A stretch of 64,000 nucleotides of DNA from Cannabis sativa. Taxonomy: Eukaryota > Streptophyta > Magnoliopsida > Rosales > Cannabaceae. The translations under genes were made by a program, and so were the position numbers. Position 1 is the first letter of the stretch. Each line of letters starts with the position of its first letter. The notes below the pieces were generated by a model. It did no database searches. It saw only the letters and a program-made list of their open reading frames with translations, and was not told where the DNA came from. Shown in pieces: positions 22,568 through 33,800 of the stretch. The DNA is taken from positions 17,016,160-17,080,159 of the forward strand of contig NC_083601.1 of NCBI RefSeq assembly GCF_029168945.1. Direction: 5' to 3'.

Positions 22568-25500
22568 TTAAACAGTACAAACCCCTAAGGATTTCCTTAG
22601 AGAAATAAAGCGGACCGAGTCAAGAGCTTTAGTAAAAATATCTGCAATTTGTTTGCTAGTTTCAACATATTCTAAGACAAGAATTTTATTTTCCACAAGC
22701 TCTCTAATAAAGTGATGACGAATGTCTATGTGCTTTGTGCGAGAGTGTTGAACAGGATTCTTAGAAATGTTTATAGCACTAGTGTTGTCACAAAAGATGG
22801 TTAAAGTTTTCAAGTCAAACCCATAATCTGCCATCATTTGTTTCATCCATAACAATTGGGTACAACAACTACCCGCAGCAATATACTCAGCCTCAGCTGT
22901 GGACAGAGAGATTGAGTTTTGGTTTTTGCTATGCCATGAAACCAGATTGTTTCCAAGATAGAAACATCCACCACTAGTACTTTTTCTATCATCTGCATTA
23001 CCTGCCCAATCAGCATCACTAAAGCAAACAAGGTTAGAATTAGTGTCTTTTGAAAACCAAATCCCAAAATCAATAGTGCTATTTACATAACGAATGATTC
23101 TTTTCACAGCAGAAAGATGGGATTCCATGGGATTTTCCTGATATCGTGCACAAACACCAACACTATAACAAATGTCAGGACGACTAGCAGTAAGATAAAG
23201 CAAACTACCTATCATACTTCGATACAAAGTTTGATCTACCTTTACTCCTTGTTCATCTTTGCTTAATTTCAAAGTTGTGCTCATGGGAGTGTTGGTATGT
23301 TTGGCTTTCTCAAGACCAAACTTTTTCACCAAGTTCTTTGCATACTTGCTTTGAGTGACAAAAGTTCCCTCATCTGATTGCTTCACTTGAAGACCGAGAA
23401 AATAAGTGAGTTCACCTACCATACTCATTTCGAACTCCTTTTGCATTTGGGAAACAAAAACCTGCACTTCAGAGTTAGAGGTAGAGCCAAACACAATATC
23501 ATCAACATATATTTGAGCAACAATCACATCAGAATTAATGTTTTTGATGAAAAGTGTTTTATCAACATTTCCTCTCTTGTAATCATGAGAAAGCAAGAAT
23601 TCAGTTAGACGCTCATACCAAGCACGTGGTGCTTGTTTTAGACCATACAACGCTTTGTCTAACTTATACACATGATCAGGAAAATGAGGATCCTCAAACC
23701 CTTTAGGTTGTTCCACATACACCTCTTCTTTTAATAGCCCATTCAAAAAAGCGGATTTGACATCCATTTGATACAATTTAATACCAAGAATGCAAGCTAT
23801 GGAAAGAAGTAACCTGATCGATTCCAGTCTAGCTACTGGAGTAAATTTTTCATCAAAATCAACACCCTCAACTTGAGTGTATCCTTGGGCAACCAACCTT
23901 GCCTTGTTTCGAATGATAGTGCCAAACTCATCACTCTTATTTTTGAAGATCCACTTGGTTCCAATGATGTTCACAAACGGTGGTCTTGGAATCATTTTCC
24001 AGACTTTGTTTCGAACAAACTGATGAAGCTCATCCTGCATAGCTAAAAACCAATCTTCATCCATTAGTGCTTCTTTTACAGATTTAGGTTCTAAAGAAGA
24101 AATAAAGCATAAAAATTGAATTATATTGGCATATTTTCTTCTTGTAACCATGCTTTCATCCAAGTTTCCGAGGATGAGATCTGAAGGATGATTCTTTTTA
24201 ACCCTGGAGGATGGTTCCCTCTGTATTGGATCAGTGATTGAATTTAAAGGATACTCGGATTCTTTTGTTGTTGGATTTTCTGTAGCAACAGATTCCTGCA
24301 CAGTAGCCTCGACGACTGCTTCTGAAGCTTCGTCAGATTCCTTTTCCTTAGCAGCAGGCTTTTCAAGCAAATCTTCAATCTGTTCTTCTGTGGAAAACTC
24401 AGAAAAATCTTTTAAATCATCAACAACAACATTAGCAGATTCCATACCAGTTTGGGTTCTCATGTTATACACACGATATGCCTTACTATTTGTGGAATAT
24501 CCTAAGAAAACACCTTCATCACTTTTAGCATCAAATTTACCAATGTAATCACGATCTCGTAAAATATAACACACACATCCAAACACATGAAAGTGGCTTA
24601 CATTTGGTTTCTTACCTTTCCAGATTTCATATGGTGTTTTGTGAGTACCTGGATGTAAGAATACTCTGTTGATGATATAGCAAGCAGTGTTAATAGCTTC
24701 GGCCCAAAGACGCTTTGTGAGCTTCTTGCTATTCAACATTACTCTAGCCATTTCTGTTAGAGTACGATTCTTTCTTTCAACCACTCCATTTTGTTGAGGA
24801 GTTTTAGGAGCAGAAAATTCATGAGAAATACCGTTAGCTTTACAAAATTCATCATATATGGTATTTTCAAATTCCTTACCATGATCACTCCTAATCCTAA
24901 CAATTTTACCAATGTTACAATCTTTTTCAACTCGTAATTTCAAACACAAAGATTGGAAAGCTTCAAAAGTATCAGATTTTTCTCTCAAAAAATCCACCCA
25001 TGAGAATCGAGAAAAATCATCAACACAAACAAAAATATACCTCTTACCATTTAAACTTTCTACCTGGATTGGACCCATTAAGTCCATGTGCAAGAGTTCG
25101 AGAATTCTAGAAGTATTCACATCCGGGACACTCTTGTGAGAAATTTTCAGTTGCTTACCTAACTGGCATGGTCCACATTTTCCCAATGACTCTTTACCTA
25201 ATTTAGGTAATCCTCGAACAATCCCTGAAACAGACAATTTTTTCAGATTTTTAAAATGGATATGACCAAGTTTTTCATGCCATAGGTCAGTAACATTTTC
25301 AATGACAGAATGACAAGTAGCATACGTAGTGAGAGTATAACAATTATCACTAGATCGCAGCCCTTGTAACACAATTTCATCAAGAATATTATATACATAG
25401 CAATGATTGCTATCAAAGCTCACAGTATAACCCTGATCACAAATCTGACTAATGCTAAGTAGATTAGCTTTTAGTCCTTCAACTAACATGACATTCTTTA

Positions 25501-25720
25501 GTTTAGGAAGCCCTTTGAACTTGAGAGTTCCCATTCCTATGACTTTACCAGTAAACTGTTACCAAATGTAACTTCTCCACAGTGCATTGGTCTTATGTTC
25601 ACAAGAAATTCTTTTTCACCTGTCATGTGTCTAGAACAACCACTATCAAAATACCACATGTTAGAAGCAGCAGTTTTAAAACAAGTAGAACCTACCAAGC
25701 ATTTGTTTTTGACAACCCAT
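22568..25720 (-). pseudogene. SIRE-like pol: protease, integrase, RT, RNase H
   Basis: The main open part (25534-22568, 988 codons) runs from the pre-integrase zinc-binding region (LWHEKLGHIHF, CGPCQLGK) through an integrase core with NGVVERKNRTL, then the RT with QMDVKSAFLNG and the catalytic IYVDD, to RNase H (SDADWAG, STAEAEYIA, CDNTSAI) and IADIFTKALD. Upstream of it the protease motif WYFDSGCSRHMTG is readable (about 25660-25620) in the gag frame. A frameshift near 25550 separates it from integrase, and a stop at 25723-25725 separates it from gag. The enzyme region is otherwise almost complete, so damage is recent. Confidence 0.92.
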
Positions 25721-25722
25721 TT

Positions 25723-27435
25723 TTATTTTTGTAAAACATGTTTATTTCCAATGTAATTAGCTTTAAACATGTTATGCATGGTTATGCATTTAGGTCGAAT
25801 GTGACCTTTTACTCCACAAAAATGGCAAATAGGAATGAAACGTCTTCCAGTCCCTTTGAAATTGTCAAACTTACCGTGCTGCTTCTTTTCTGTAACAGCA
25901 GAGTGCTTTGCTGTAGAGACAGAAACCTGCGAGGTAGAAACAGTTCTTCCAGAAACAAAACTATTAGTTTTAACAAGAGTGGTATTAGAAACAGGTTGAT
26001 TTGGAACATAACCCAGCCCAGCATGATTGGTTTGGCCAGATTTTTGAATTTTTTCAAAGATGGTGGAACCTGGATTTAGCATTTTAACATTCTTTTTAAT
26101 GTTATCAATTTCCTTGGTTAAAGAAATAATCTTTGACTCTTTTAAAGACAATTCAGATTCACAACATTTAAGTTTATCTTCCAACTCATTAATGTTGTTA
26201 CACAAGATTTTATTATCTTTAACCAGGGAGCGATTTTCAGCACAAGTTTCCAACCACTTACCAAACATTACCTTGTAGGATTCAACCATGGAATCCTCAT
26301 CAATTTCTGACTCATCTGATTCGGATCTGGATTCTTCCATGTTGTCATTGATCAGGATATTGTTCAGGCAAATGCTTTTTCCTTTTTCCTGCAAATTTCT
26401 TGACAAAACACTTGTTAGGACAACCTTTTCTTTTTCATCCTCACTACTTTCAGAATCATCACTCCAAGTAACATTTAATCCCTTTTTATTTTTCTTTAAG
26501 GTATTAGCACATTCGGATTGAGTGTGACCAAAACCTTCACATTCTCTGCATTTAATACCTTTTTTATTGTTAGATGAAAAAGGTTTAGAGGGAATATTAC
26601 CAGAAATGTTACCTTTTAGGTTCTTTGAAAAGTTCTTTTTATTTCCAGCAGATTTCATGAATTTTTGGAAATTTTTTGCCAACAAAACCATTTCATCATC
26701 ATTTTCATCATCAGAAACAATATTTTCAGAAGCATTAAAGGCAATACCTTTACTTTTCTCATTCGAGAGACTTTGCTTACTCTTTTTCTTGATTTGTTGA
26801 TTCAACTCAAAGGTTCTTAAAGATCCCATGAGTTCCTCAACCTTCATTTTGCCAAAGTCTTTTGCCTCTTCCATTACAAGCAATTTTGTATCGAACCTGT
26901 CAGGAAGAACTCGAACAATTTTTTGAACCAAGACAGATTCATCTAGTTTTTCTCCCAAGGCAAAAAACTCATTAGAAATATCAGATAATCTTTCTTAAAA
27001 ATCATTTAAAGTTTCAGTATCTGACATTCTCAATTCATCAAATATAGTTTGCAGCATGGTAAATCGTGATCTCTTTACATCAGCAGTACCTTCAAATTGA
27101 ATTTGAAGGATTTCCCATGCTTCCTTTGCAGATTCACAAGATGAGATTAATTTAATAAAGCCTTCACCAACACCATTAAAAATAGCATGTAAAGCCTTAT
27201 TATTATAACCAGACAGTTTTTCATCTTCAGTGGTCCAACTGAGTTCAGATTTTACCTGAGTATTACCTTTTTCATCATTTTCAGTAGGTTGAGACCACCC
27301 TGTAAGAATAGCTCTCCATGCCTTCTCATCTTGCGATTTGATGAATGCTCTCATTCTGACCTTCCAATAAGGATAATTCGACTCATTCAATAGAGGAGGT
27401 CTAGAGATAGAACTTCCTTCTGCAAACAAAGACAT
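25723..27435 (-). pseudogene. SIRE-like gag with two zinc knuckles, one internal stop
   Basis: Starts MSLFAEGSSISRPPLLN; the N-terminal 146 codons and the following 411 codons are in one frame, separated by a stop at 26995-26997. Gag capsid-like sequence (NESNYPYWKVRMRAFI, later ERLSDISNEFFALGEKL) is followed by a first CCHC knuckle CRECEGFGHTQSEC. A Glu/Ser-rich coiled-coil-prone stretch comes next (about 26350-26080), then a second knuckle CHFCGVKGHIRPKC near the C-terminus. Gag forms the particle that packages element RNA. The length, near 570 codons, suits the SIRE lineage. Confidence 0.9.
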
Positions 27436-27493
27436 CTACACAAAACAAGTTAAACGGAATAACCTCAAGATCTCACTAAGAATTTAGTGACTT

Positions 27494-27505
27494 GCTCTGA
27501 TACCA
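27494..27505 (-). other. SIRE-like primer-binding site
   Basis: Minus strand tggtatcagagc, initiator tRNA-Met complement, two bases from the LTR edge at 27508. Confidence 0.9.
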
Positions 27506-27900
27506 ATTGAAATTCCGTATTTTAATATTCCCAGTTTGATTATTTAATTAAGTGATTAATTAAATGCTAAATAATGAAACTGGTACTGAAAACAGTTTTT
27601 CCGTAGTTACAGAATACAACTCTGTAACTCCAGAGAAACCCAGAAAAACAAACAGTGCATAAAAGTAAACACACAAGATTTTTGTACGTGGTTTCAACAA
27701 TCCTTTCAGATTGTTACTAGTCCACGGGGCCACGCCCAGAGATAAGATTCATTAGATCGGTATCAAAAATACAAAGTAATTGACTTATGCATAAATAGAC
27801 TCCCTCTTATTGTATGCCGCAAGCTTGATGTATTCCACCTACTAACCGAATCTTGATAAAACTCCAAGAGCTCGAACTCCCTTCGATCACCTTGAAGAGT

Positions 27901-28046
27901 GCCTGAATCCTCCCGATTCAAGGCTTAAAGGCTATCTCCCGAAAGCCTATACAACCATCTCCCGAAGGTTGTGTGCTTGTATCCTCCCGATGCAAGACTT
28001 CAAAAGCAATCTCCCGAAAGCTTGTAAATACCCTTCTCCCGAAGGT
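27901..28046 (-). other. Array of six small RNA hairpins with a constant CGGGAG core
   Basis: Six inverted repeats spaced about 23-28 nt apart, all with plus-strand core ctcccga (tcgggag in element RNA). They lie at 27901-27924, 27929-27948, 27952-27971, 27976-27996, 28003-28022 and 28029-28046. Stems differ in sequence but stay paired, for example caacc/ggttg, aggct/agcct and cttgcatc/gatacaag. They lie in the transcribed R/U5 part of the LTR. A related LTR at 49117-50254 has four hairpins of the same design with other stems. Confidence 0.8.
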
Positions 28047-28250
28047 GCACTGATGTTCTTCTTTGTTGCAGACTTGATTACAGACTCAAGACAATACAAA
28101 CAACAAATAAACAGAGTAAGAGTAGAACAACTCTTCTCTACAAAACAAAGACACTCTTTTCTTATGATATGAAAGTGAATAAAAGAGATAACAAAACAAA
28201 GACACTCTTTCTTTAAGATATGAATACAATTCTAAGTGTGTGAAATAGAT

Positions 28251-28684
28251 TGTAACGTCCCCGCTTCAAGCCTCCATTGGGTCCTTACACCCACGGAATG
28301 AATGGCTCTTATACACGAGTACGTCACTCTGGCTACTTCATGGACTGATGACTGACCCTACAGACCAACACAAGTGTTTCCAGCGTGCTTTGTCCTCACT
28401 CACACGCTTCCTGAGAAAACTTCCCAGGAGGTCACCCATCCTTGAAATTGCTCCAGGCTAAGCACGCTTAACTGTGGAGTTCTTTCGTGATGGGCTACCG
28501 AAAAACAAGATGCACCTTGTTGATATAGGTAGTACCAATCAATCCATTTAAGCTCTATTCAACTGTGTAGTCCCATACCTACACAGTCTCAGAATCATCC
28601 CACTTGACCTTCCCAAGGCGGTGTGGGATTGCACAGCTTACCCGGTATTTCCCCTTACGGATCACGGGACTACTGACTGTCACA
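28251..28684 (-). mobile_element. Cassandra-like LTR carrying 5S rRNA sequence
   Basis: Starts tgtaacgtcccc and ends gactgtcaca. Candidate flanking repeats are tagat (28246-28250) and gagat (28685-28689). It contains 5S rDNA-like sequence in minus orientation. Cassandra elements are terminal-repeat retrotransposons in miniature whose LTRs carry 5S sequence. Only one LTR is seen, so this is a solo LTR. It sits in the SIRE-like 5' LTR, close to that LTR's predicted transcription start. Confidence 0.85.
28413..28517 (-). pseudogene. 5S rRNA-derived segment inside the Cassandra-like LTR
   Basis: On the minus strand the pol III internal control boxes are kept: agttaagcgtgctt (28460-28473) and ggatgggtgacctcctggg (28423-28441). 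The intervening and 5' parts diverge (catcacgaaagaactccaca region), so it is not a functional 5S gene. The promoter boxes may still bind TFIIIA/TFIIIC. Confidence 0.85.
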
Positions 28685-29140
28685 GAGATACAAAACCTAG
28701 CAGCTATAAGATGTATTTATAATGAATATACATCTCATAGACAGCTTACATTCGGTCTGAACAAGACCTCAACCCACTAGAAACTTCCCTAAAATAATTC
28801 TTCAATCAGTTCAGGAATTTCCGTTTCTGTACCTACAGAATCGTGGGCAGTAACTACAACTTTCCTTTTATAGAAAAGGAAAGTTTAGCTCCGGTTTTCT
28901 CTTCAAGAAACCTGATCTTAGAAATGGGAAACTCAACACAAGATCAGAATAACAGCTGGTTAGCAAAGAATCAATGTGTAATCAAAACTTACCATATTTA
29001 CCTCAATTTCCATAAATAGGAAAGCTAGTCAACTTTCCTTCCAAGTTTAGATATACACAAATAGGGAAACCATATCAATATATGCTAGCCGAAATATACA
29101 AAGAATAATAAAATATTTTTGTCAATTAAATATGCCAAAA

Positions 29141-30322
29141 ATGGAATTAACGCATAGAAAGTGTAGAGACAAAGTTTAATTGTAAGCCTAGAAATTATAG
29201 TAATATGGAAGCACATGAAGAATTGCTTCCCATTTTCCAAATGACATGTCAACCTTTGGGAAAAGCATATACTAAAAGTTTAAACAATGATACTAAAGCT
29301 AAGACACATCAATATGTGCTATTTAATTGTAATATTGTAGATTCATTCATTGAGTAAGTATATCATTTGTTATCTCTCAAATAATAAAATCTCATTGATG
29401 ATATCATATATAATTTTATGTATAATATTAATTTATTTTGTGGGGAACATCGTAATATTATTGCACAATAAAATTTTCATCAAAGAACGATGACTATAAA
29501 TCGGATTCATAGCCAGTCATTTTCATCATGGTTTTCCAAAAAGGTAAGTTGTATTTTAATATGATTCATAATTTTTTTAACTTAATAAATTCATACACGC
29601 ATTAAATGTAGTTATTACTATTTGTTAAATCAGGTAGAAGAATTATATGATAATGGGAATAATCGAGTTTTTGATAATTTACATTGTTTGGCTAAAGGAC
29701 CAAACAAAGTTTTCATTAAATTCAAAAGATATTTAATAAATAGTTTTAGATTCCACAAAAAAAAAAAAAAAAAAAAGAAGTTGAGAAGAAGCTAAAAATT
29801 CAAAATAATGGAGTTATTATGACTGACAAGACTCAAAGTTTTGCAAGTAGCAGCGATCCAAATCCTATTTTCGAATATGTTACATTTTATGGGATATTAA
29901 CTGATGTTATAGAATTAGATTATTCTTCGAGAAAACGTGTTGTATTATTTAAGTGTGATTGGATCTCAAGAAGTGGCATTAAAAAGGAAAAAGATTGCAC
30001 AAAAGTCAACCTTTCAAAATTGATGCGTGAAGACGAGCCATTTACACTAGCATCTCAAGCTGAACAAGTAATGTATGTGGAAGACCTCAAACACAAAGGA
30101 TGGCATGTTATTTTAAAAATAAATCCTAGAGATTATTATAACATGAGCGTGCAATCACGTGATGAGAATGTGGAGTCTTATTTGCAAAGTGAGACTTGTA
30201 GTACAACTTTTGATATTGAGGATAGAGATATTAATTTAGTAAGGAATGATATTGAAGATATAACTATTGATAAATCGGTGACAATTAGTACAAATAACAT
30301 GGATGAAGATGAAGAATTTTAG
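29141..30322 (+). pseudogene. CACTA transposase, C-terminal part with DUF4216-like domain
   Basis: Continuation of the interrupted transposase. After the insertion, VETKFNCKPRNYSNMEAHEE and LLPIFQMTCQPLGKAYTKSL read through to about 29355. Another segment around 29520-29720 has WFSKKVEELYDNGN after an intron-like gap. A 167-codon open part (29819-30322) then carries the DUF4216-type sequence FEYVTFYGILTDVIELDYSS, LFKCDWIS and an acidic tail DMDEDEEF-like end. The order matches plant TNP2-family proteins. A 19-bp poly-A run at 29757-29776 precedes the last part. Confidence 0.82.
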
Positions 30323-30629
30323 TGATTAATGTAATTTTTTTGTTATTAATATTTTACTTAAATTATATTTTTATTTTATCTTAATTATTTCATTTAGGGA
30401 GTTAACTTTTCTATGCATTTTTTATTATTATTATTATAATAATCCTATGTTATTATTCATTTATTTAATCTTTCATAAATAATGAAACCTTGAAAAGAAT
30501 TCCTAAAATCATGAATTCGGTTACTTATCATATATAAACATTAAAACTGTTACTATAAATGTTTGAAATAAATATAAGTTTTATGCAATTTTTAAAAATA
30601 ATAATAAATTAAAAAAGTCACTATTTTTG

Positions 30630-31131
30630 TTTATAGTAACACTTTTAAAATGTCACTAAATTTAATATTTTGTATATTTTTACAAATGTTACTATTAGTA
30701 TATTCTAGTGATATTTTTAAAATGATACTAAAGATAAATATTTACAAATTAGTGATATTTTTTTTATCTAATGCCATTAAATATATTTATAGTCACATTT
30801 TTGTTAAAAGTTACAAATTAAAATGTTATTTATTCTCACCAAAGTGACATTTTTGGCCAAATGTTATTAAATTATTATTATTGCAACATTTATTATAAAT
30901 GTTACTACTTGAAATGTTACTAAAATCTAGTTATTTTCACATTTTTTTTAAAATGCTACTAAAATTTATTTTTGATGACATTTGAAAAATGTTATATAAT
31001 TCTAAGTTTAGAAATTATTATACATTTAGTTACATTTTTTTGCTAAATGTCATTAAATTAATATTTTTATAACATTTTTTTACCAAATGTCACAAAATCA
31101 AATGTCACCTATTTGTAATTTTGGTGTAGTG
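30630..31131. repeat. CACTA subterminal repeats and right terminus
   Basis: About nine variants of aaatgtcactaaa or its complement (aaatgttacta, agtgacattt, aaatgtcattaaa) are scattered before the tip ttttggtgtagtg. Subterminal arrays of this kind are transposase-binding sites in CACTA elements. Confidence 0.75.
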
Positions 31132-31170
31132 ATTGAATGGGTTGGTAGCAACCAGTAGTAGTTAGTTAGG

Positions 31171-31862
31171 TAATGTTAGAGCAAGTGCAATATAACACTA
31201 AATGTTGAATTTGGTGCCCTTCTATACTCCAATGTATCACTATAATGTTCACTAATTTGTTGTGATTGCTATAGTGGACAACATATAGTAATATGCAGTT
31301 TTTTTTTTAGTAGGGAAATGTGAGATTTGAATTTGATTTTTTTTTTTAAGAAGAAATGTAAAATTATTAGACTATGTTTATGACTGCATAGCAATATGCA
31401 GTCCACTTTAGCACAAACGACATTTTTTTTTTCTGTTTTTTTTTTCTTTCTATTTAATAATATGTTATTTATATTATTATTAATGTTATACAGTTTAAAA
31501 ATTAATTTATTTTGTGAATGTTAAACTGATAAAATATATTTTTTTAATTATAATTAAAAAAAAAATCATAACAAACTTTTTGTACAATATTCCTTAATAT
31601 TACACAATAGAAATATTACAAATTAAAAAACGCATTAAAAAGTTTAAATTAATTATTAGTTTTAATTATATTATTAAATAAATATAATAATGATAATAAT
31701 TTTAGTAAATTAATATAATAATAAAAAATATTTTATTTTATTTAAATAAAAAATATTATTTTATAGTGTAATTTTTATTGTTATAATTGGAATAGAAAAA
31801 GTTTTTAACACTGAATTTAGTATTAGTGGAACACTAAATTAGTGTAAATGTTGGAGATGCTT
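31171..31862. repeat. MITE-like element (agagcaagtgcaat ends)
   Basis: The left end gagcaagtgcaatataacac is mirrored by gtgtaaatgttggagatgct at the right. It is AT-rich and non-coding. It belongs with the elements at 31877, 34029 and 43080, which share ends of the agcaactccaatg type. Confidence 0.55.
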
Positions 31863-32156
31863 TTATAATGGTTAGAGCAACTGCAAGGAGGTAATAAAAT
31901 TTGAATTTAGTGTATATAATTCATCCAATATAGCAACAAATTTTACAGCATATATACTATGTGGCTATAGTGCACGTCATATATGTTGTGGCATTGTTGT
32001 TACGGTAATTTTTTATAATTATTATTATTTAATTTATATTTGTAGATATTGATATTATTATTTGTATTTATAAGCTTAAAATATTATTTTTACGATGCAC
32101 TCTCTTTAAATGGATCCATCAATGCATCTTATTTGTTGCATCTGAGAATATTTTTT

Positions 32157-32682
32157 TGTTGGATTAAAATCTCTAATGTGGGCTCATATGTATTTATGTG
32201 TATTGCTATTTGAAGTTTGACTCAAATAAAGTGATCATTTTAGTAATTGTGGGTTATGAGGTATTAAAGTGTCATGGGCTAAATGTGTAGATACCCTAAG
32301 TGATATTTCTAATTTATTGAGAGGCTAAATTAAAGATACTTAAAAATTAATAACCTAGCTATAAGGTTATAAATTGGTAGTGGTCCCCAGGAAACAAGAG
32401 TCAATTTGTATTCTCATCTTCTTTCATCAAGAGAGAAAATTAGAAAACCAGTCTTGTTTTCTTGGAAGATCATTACCCAAAATCACAAGATGGATTCAGA
32501 TCATCACTATCTAATGATTAAGGTACGCTTCCGCTATCTTCCGCTATTTGAGTTCTTCTCTTTGAATCAACAAAAGTATTATTTAGATCTTTAGTTATAC
32601 ACTTATAATTATATGCAATATGTTTATCTATAGAATTGAATCTTGTTATTGCATATTTTACGAGTAATAAAGAATTCTAACA
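32157..32682 (+). mobile_element. Copia solo LTR
   Basis: 526 bp beginning tgttggatt and ending attctaaca, flanked by ttttt on both sides (a weak duplication because it is a homopolymer). It has a TATA-like aggttataaattggt near the middle and is followed by a pyrimidine-rich leader. No PBS, gag or pol is adjacent, so it is a recombined solo LTR. Confidence 0.65.
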
Positions 32683-32696
32683 TTTTTAGCTTGATT

Positions 32697-32955
32697 TTTG
32701 TATGGTCGTCTATGTTATAGATATTTAAGACATACAACAAAATTTTGAGAAATTCAAAAAAATTTAACACGCCAAAAAAATGGTTCAAACAGTCTGTTAC
32801 ACGCGAAACTCTTTTATTTTATACGTGTGTGAAATAGACTGTTTGAATCCTATTTTCGGCGTGTTAATTTTTTTTTTTCTTTTGAATTTCTCAAAATTTT
32901 GCAGAATGTCCTAAATAATTACAATGTAAACGATCATGAAAAAAAATTAGACTAA
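32697..32955. repeat. Long near-perfect foldback
   Basis: The two arms of about 125 bp meet near 32823. They share aaattttgagaaattcaaaa, aatttaacacgcc and caaacagtctg in inverted orientation. Partial copies of one arm lie at about 33040-33170 and 44283-44440. RNA across it would form a long hairpin. Confidence 0.8.
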
Positions 32956-33489
32956 AAAGTTATTTCATATGCTGAAATAGATAGGGGGTGCAACAGTGGG
33001 CTCCTAATGCATTGTAAAATTTTAGTCTATTGTTTTTATGATGATGTACATTATAGTTATTTAAGATAAAATTTTAAAAAAATACGAAAAAATTTAACAT
33101 GCCAAAAATAAAATTCAAACTTTCTGTTGCACGTGTGACTCTTTTATTTAAAGAGGTGTATTGTAAAAATACTTTTTAATTTATTGTGTGTAAATTTAAA
33201 TGTGAATACTATAATTATTTTTATTTTATTACAAAATTAATATAATAATAAGTAATATTTTTAATGTAATTTTTAGTATTATGGTTAGGGTAGAAATAAT
33301 TTTTGACATTAAATTTAATGATATTGTGACACTAAATTTAATATGCTCCTGTTAGAACTTTTCCAATCAATCACCATATTTGGTGATTTATATATGTATA
33401 GAGTTTTATTTTGTGGAAATTAAATATTACGATATTTTTTTAGTGTGATTTTGAGTATTATGTTTGGAATAAAAAAAAATGATAATTAT

Positions 33490-33690
33490 TTCATATATTA
33501 TTTTTAATTTTTTAAAAAAAAATTTATGGTTTGGGTTTTTAAAGTGGTTGCATCGCTAGTTGCAATAGGGGTTTTTATACAATTTTTTGTTGCATTTTAG
33601 GTTGCAGCGCTAGTTGCAATAAGAGTTTCTATGTAGAATTCTGCAAAAATGCAAAAAAAAATATATATATTTTGAAGCGTAAAAATAAAA
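33490..33690. repeat. Dispersed repeat shared with 48565-48770
   Basis: The two regions share, in the same orientation, ttttttgttgc, gctagttgcaata/actagttgcaata, tttctatgtagaattc and ttttgaagcgtaaaaata. No ends were defined. Confidence 0.6.
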
Positions 33691-33800
33691 AAGCCGTTAA
33701 AAAAATAGAAGGGTAATAAGTAGACTCTCTTTTGTACTCTCTTTTGCACTCTCTTTATAATTTAGAGACAAATGCTATTCTTTTGAGATTAGTTTATATA

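Larger units (their letters stand above)
18547..29140 (-). mobile_element. SIRE/Maximus-type Copia retrotransposon with extra ORF
   Basis: The minus-strand order is: 5' LTR (29140-27508, containing a Cassandra-like insertion), PBS, gag with two zinc knuckles, protease-integrase-RT-RNase H, a 1.4 kb spacer, an intact 563-codon ORF, purine tracts, and a 5'-truncated 3' LTR (18978-18547). Long gag, protease DSGCSRHMTG and a post-pol ORF are typical of the SIRE lineage, as known. The insertion splits a CACTA transposase after the codon for CSRYM. The flanks show only an imperfect duplication (catgg left, aatgg right), so the outer border near 29140 is accurate to a few bases. Confidence 0.88.
27508..29140 (-). 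repeat. SIRE-like 5' LTR (contains Cassandra-like insertion)
   Basis: About 1.2 kb of LTR plus a 434-bp insertion. In element orientation: U3 (29140 to about 28722), TATA box tataaata (28714-28721), insertion at 28684-28251, the rest of R/U5 with six small hairpins (27901-28046), and an end ggaatttca before the PBS. The left edge is fixed by the PBS and the 3' LTR. The right edge is set by where CACTA transposase sequence resumes, and is shared with the LTR at 49117 (tttggca...ttgacaaaa). Confidence 0.8.
15652..31131 (+). mobile_element. Decayed CACTA (En/Spm) transposon, split by a SIRE-like insertion
   Basis: The right end is well supported: the plus strand finishes ttttggtgtagtg at 31131, the inverse of a cactacaccaaaa tip, preceded by many subterminal aaatgtcactaaa-like repeats (30630-31110). 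The left tip is less certain; cactaccaaaaaca at 15652 is the best candidate and no clear 3-bp duplication is visible. The transposase is interrupted at 18546 by the retrotransposon and resumes at 29141. Confidence 0.7.
31877..33360. repeat. MITE-like element broken by later insertions
   Basis: Left end gagcaactgcaaggaggt; the probable right end gacactaaatttaatatgct lies at about 33325-33355. Between them lie a Copia solo LTR (32157-32682) and a foldback (32697-32955), so the original element was small. Pairing of these two ends is an inference. Confidence 0.4.

Noticed and set aside
28413..28517. A functional 5S rRNA gene
   Set aside because: Only the internal promoter boxes are well kept; the 5' third diverges and it is embedded in an LTR.
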